DNA from: Adonisia turfae CCMR0081
GTDB lineage: Bacteria; Cyanobacteriota; Cyanobacteriia; Phormidesmidales; Phormidesmidaceae
DNA: 64,000 nt
Direction: 5' to 3'
Assembly: GCF_011009555.1 (NCBI RefSeq)
Contig: NZ_QXHD01000004.1
Span: forward strand, 4,485,006 to 4,549,005
Below, in pieces: positions 63,133 through 64,000 of the stretch. The notes under the pieces are model-generated. The model was not told where the DNA came from. It made no database searches and saw only the letters and a program-made list of their open reading frames with translations. Position 1 is the stretch's first letter, and each line of letters starts with the position of its first letter. A program made the translations under genes and the position numbers.

Positions 63133-63873
63133 CTAAACATTGACGGGCTGATTACGTAGATGAGTTGCTTGCTCAATTTGGGTTAACCATTGCCGCCAAC
63201 AGAGACTGGCTAAGTGCTGCAACGTTTTCCCATATTTCTGTGTATCTTGGCGCAAGGCTGCAACTGTCACATCTGTGGTCGAGCCAATCTCACAAGCATG
63301 GCCAATAAACCATTTTCCCACTGTTTGAGTGATGACTTCTGGGTGAAACTGTAGGGCTAAGATCGTTTGCTTGTAGGAAAATGCTTGATTTTCATACTTA
63401 GCACTTGAGGCTAAGCGATCGCAACCATCGGGTAATGTAAAGGTATCGCCATGCCAATGTAAAACAGCATCGGCAGTCGCGAGGGGCTGTAAGACAGACT
63501 GATGGCCTGCTTCACTTAAGTTGATGGGGGACCAACCAATCTCTTTCCCTGCGCTTCCAGGGTAAACCTTGGCCCCCAGAACACGCGCTATTAGCTGGGC
63601 ACCTAAACAAATTCCTAGGGTGGGCAAATCAGCCTCAAGTCGGTGCTTTAATATCCGAAGCTCATCCTTTAGAAACGGATAATCTTGCTCATCATAGGCT
63701 CCAATCGGTCCACCTAAAATAATCAGCAAATCGGGGCTAGCTGGGTCAAGGTTAGCTAAATTATCGGCCCCTGCGTCTAAATACTGAAGAGAATATCGCT
63801 GATCTTCTAAGACAGGGGCAAGGCTACCTACGTCTTCAAAGGCAATATGTCGAATTGCAATGGCTGTCTTCAT
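63133..63873 (-). CDS. Class I glutamine amidotransferase-like protein
   Basis: 246 residues from ATG 63873, preceded by AAAAGGAACC; an upstream frame to 63963 lacks support. GATase1 fold with nucleophile Cys89 (LGICLGAQLIARVLGA) and the His/Glu pair in LQFHPE (His177, Glu179). The GGPIGAYDEQDYPFLKDEL stretch is typical of the stand-alone GMP-synthase-like group, in which some members hydrolyse gamma-glutamyl compounds. The donor and acceptor are unknown. The last 60 residues are extra helical sequence. Confidence 0.85.
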   Translation of the reverse strand: MKTAIAIRHIAFEDVGSLAPVLEDQRYSLQYLDAGADNLANLDPASPDLLIILGGPIGAYDEQDYPFLKDELRILKHRLEADLPTLGICLGAQLIARVLGAKVYPGSAGKEIGWSPINLSEAGHQSVLQPLATADAVLHWHGDTFTLPDGCDRLASSAKYENQAFSYKQTILALQFHPEVITQTVGKWFIGHACEIGSTTDVTVAALRQDTQKYGKTLQHLASLCWRQWLTQIEQATHLRNQPVNV

Positions 63874-64000
63874 GGTTCCTTTTTTGAAAACTTTTACGCG
63901 TTTTGGGTGTGTGTCTATCAAGAAGCAAGGTGTTGTCTTAGTCACATAAACCTGCTTGTGCAAAGCTGTCTGCCCCTGCTACAGAATCTAGCACTCCTAA

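Noticed and set aside
1-64000. Search for tRNA, rRNA, tmRNA and intact transposase genes
   Set aside because: No TTCGA-type T-loop in a cloverleaf context in the gaps and no transposase-like frame was found by eye; a covariance-model scan would be decisive.

Overview
The window is a 64 kb piece of a cyanobacterial chromosome. The evidence is the frequent GCGATCGC (HIP1) octamer, several families largely confined to cyanobacteria (DUF4079, DUF2811, DUF6737-like, CP12-like, TIGR03985) and cyanobacterial-style multi-PAS kinases. No tRNA, rRNA or intact insertion sequence was recognised. I cannot name the species; a Leptolyngbya-like or other filamentous lineage is only a guess.

1-30.7 kb is mostly ordinary, loosely organised housekeeping and accessory content: an M48 metalloprotease cut by the window edge, a DUF4079 membrane protein, a GH116 glucosidase-like enzyme, a small DM13-like protein, an O6-alkylguanine methyltransferase next to a GT-C glycosyltransferase, a homocysteine S-methyltransferase homologue, two FAD enzymes (the second at 31.6 kb), a very large CBS/PAS/GAF sensor kinase followed by a receiver-kinase, an orphan NrtA/CmpA-type binding protein preceded by palindromic operator-like boxes, arginyl-tRNA synthetase, and two large convergent surface-type proteins (collagen-like; SdrD-B-like).

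30.7-50 kb holds a DUF1016 nuclease, a DoxX/DUF6737 pair, DUF1838, two lipoproteins, a secreted 18-residue-repeat protein, a two-component system (OmpR regulator plus kinase) followed by an OB-fold protein, a pseudo-receiver and a JmjC-like cupin, a possible DnaA-box cluster, an ATP-grasp enzyme, and a CP12-like protein that has lost its redox cysteines. Two copies of a long non-coding repeat lie at 37.4-38.1 and 39.4-39.8 kb; a third lies at 62.3-63.0 kb, directly after the CRISPR array.

50-62.3 kb is a type III-A CRISPR-Cas locus without adaptation genes. In transcription order on the minus strand it encodes Csx3 fused to a P-loop domain (predicted cA4 ring nuclease), Cas10 with an intact GGDD cyclase motif but no HD nuclease residues, Csm2, Csm3, Csm4, Csm5 and Cas6, then a short CARF-like relic. 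A WYL protein of the TIGR03985 family is divergent from csx3, and an array of 14 complete repeats plus one truncated repeat follows it. A convergent gene at the far end encodes two membrane helices followed by a CARF-like domain. The likely logic is: target RNA binding, cyclic oligoadenylate synthesis by Cas10, action of a membrane CARF effector, and signal removal by Csx3. This membrane CARF protein and the three-copy non-coding repeat family are the two most interesting items.
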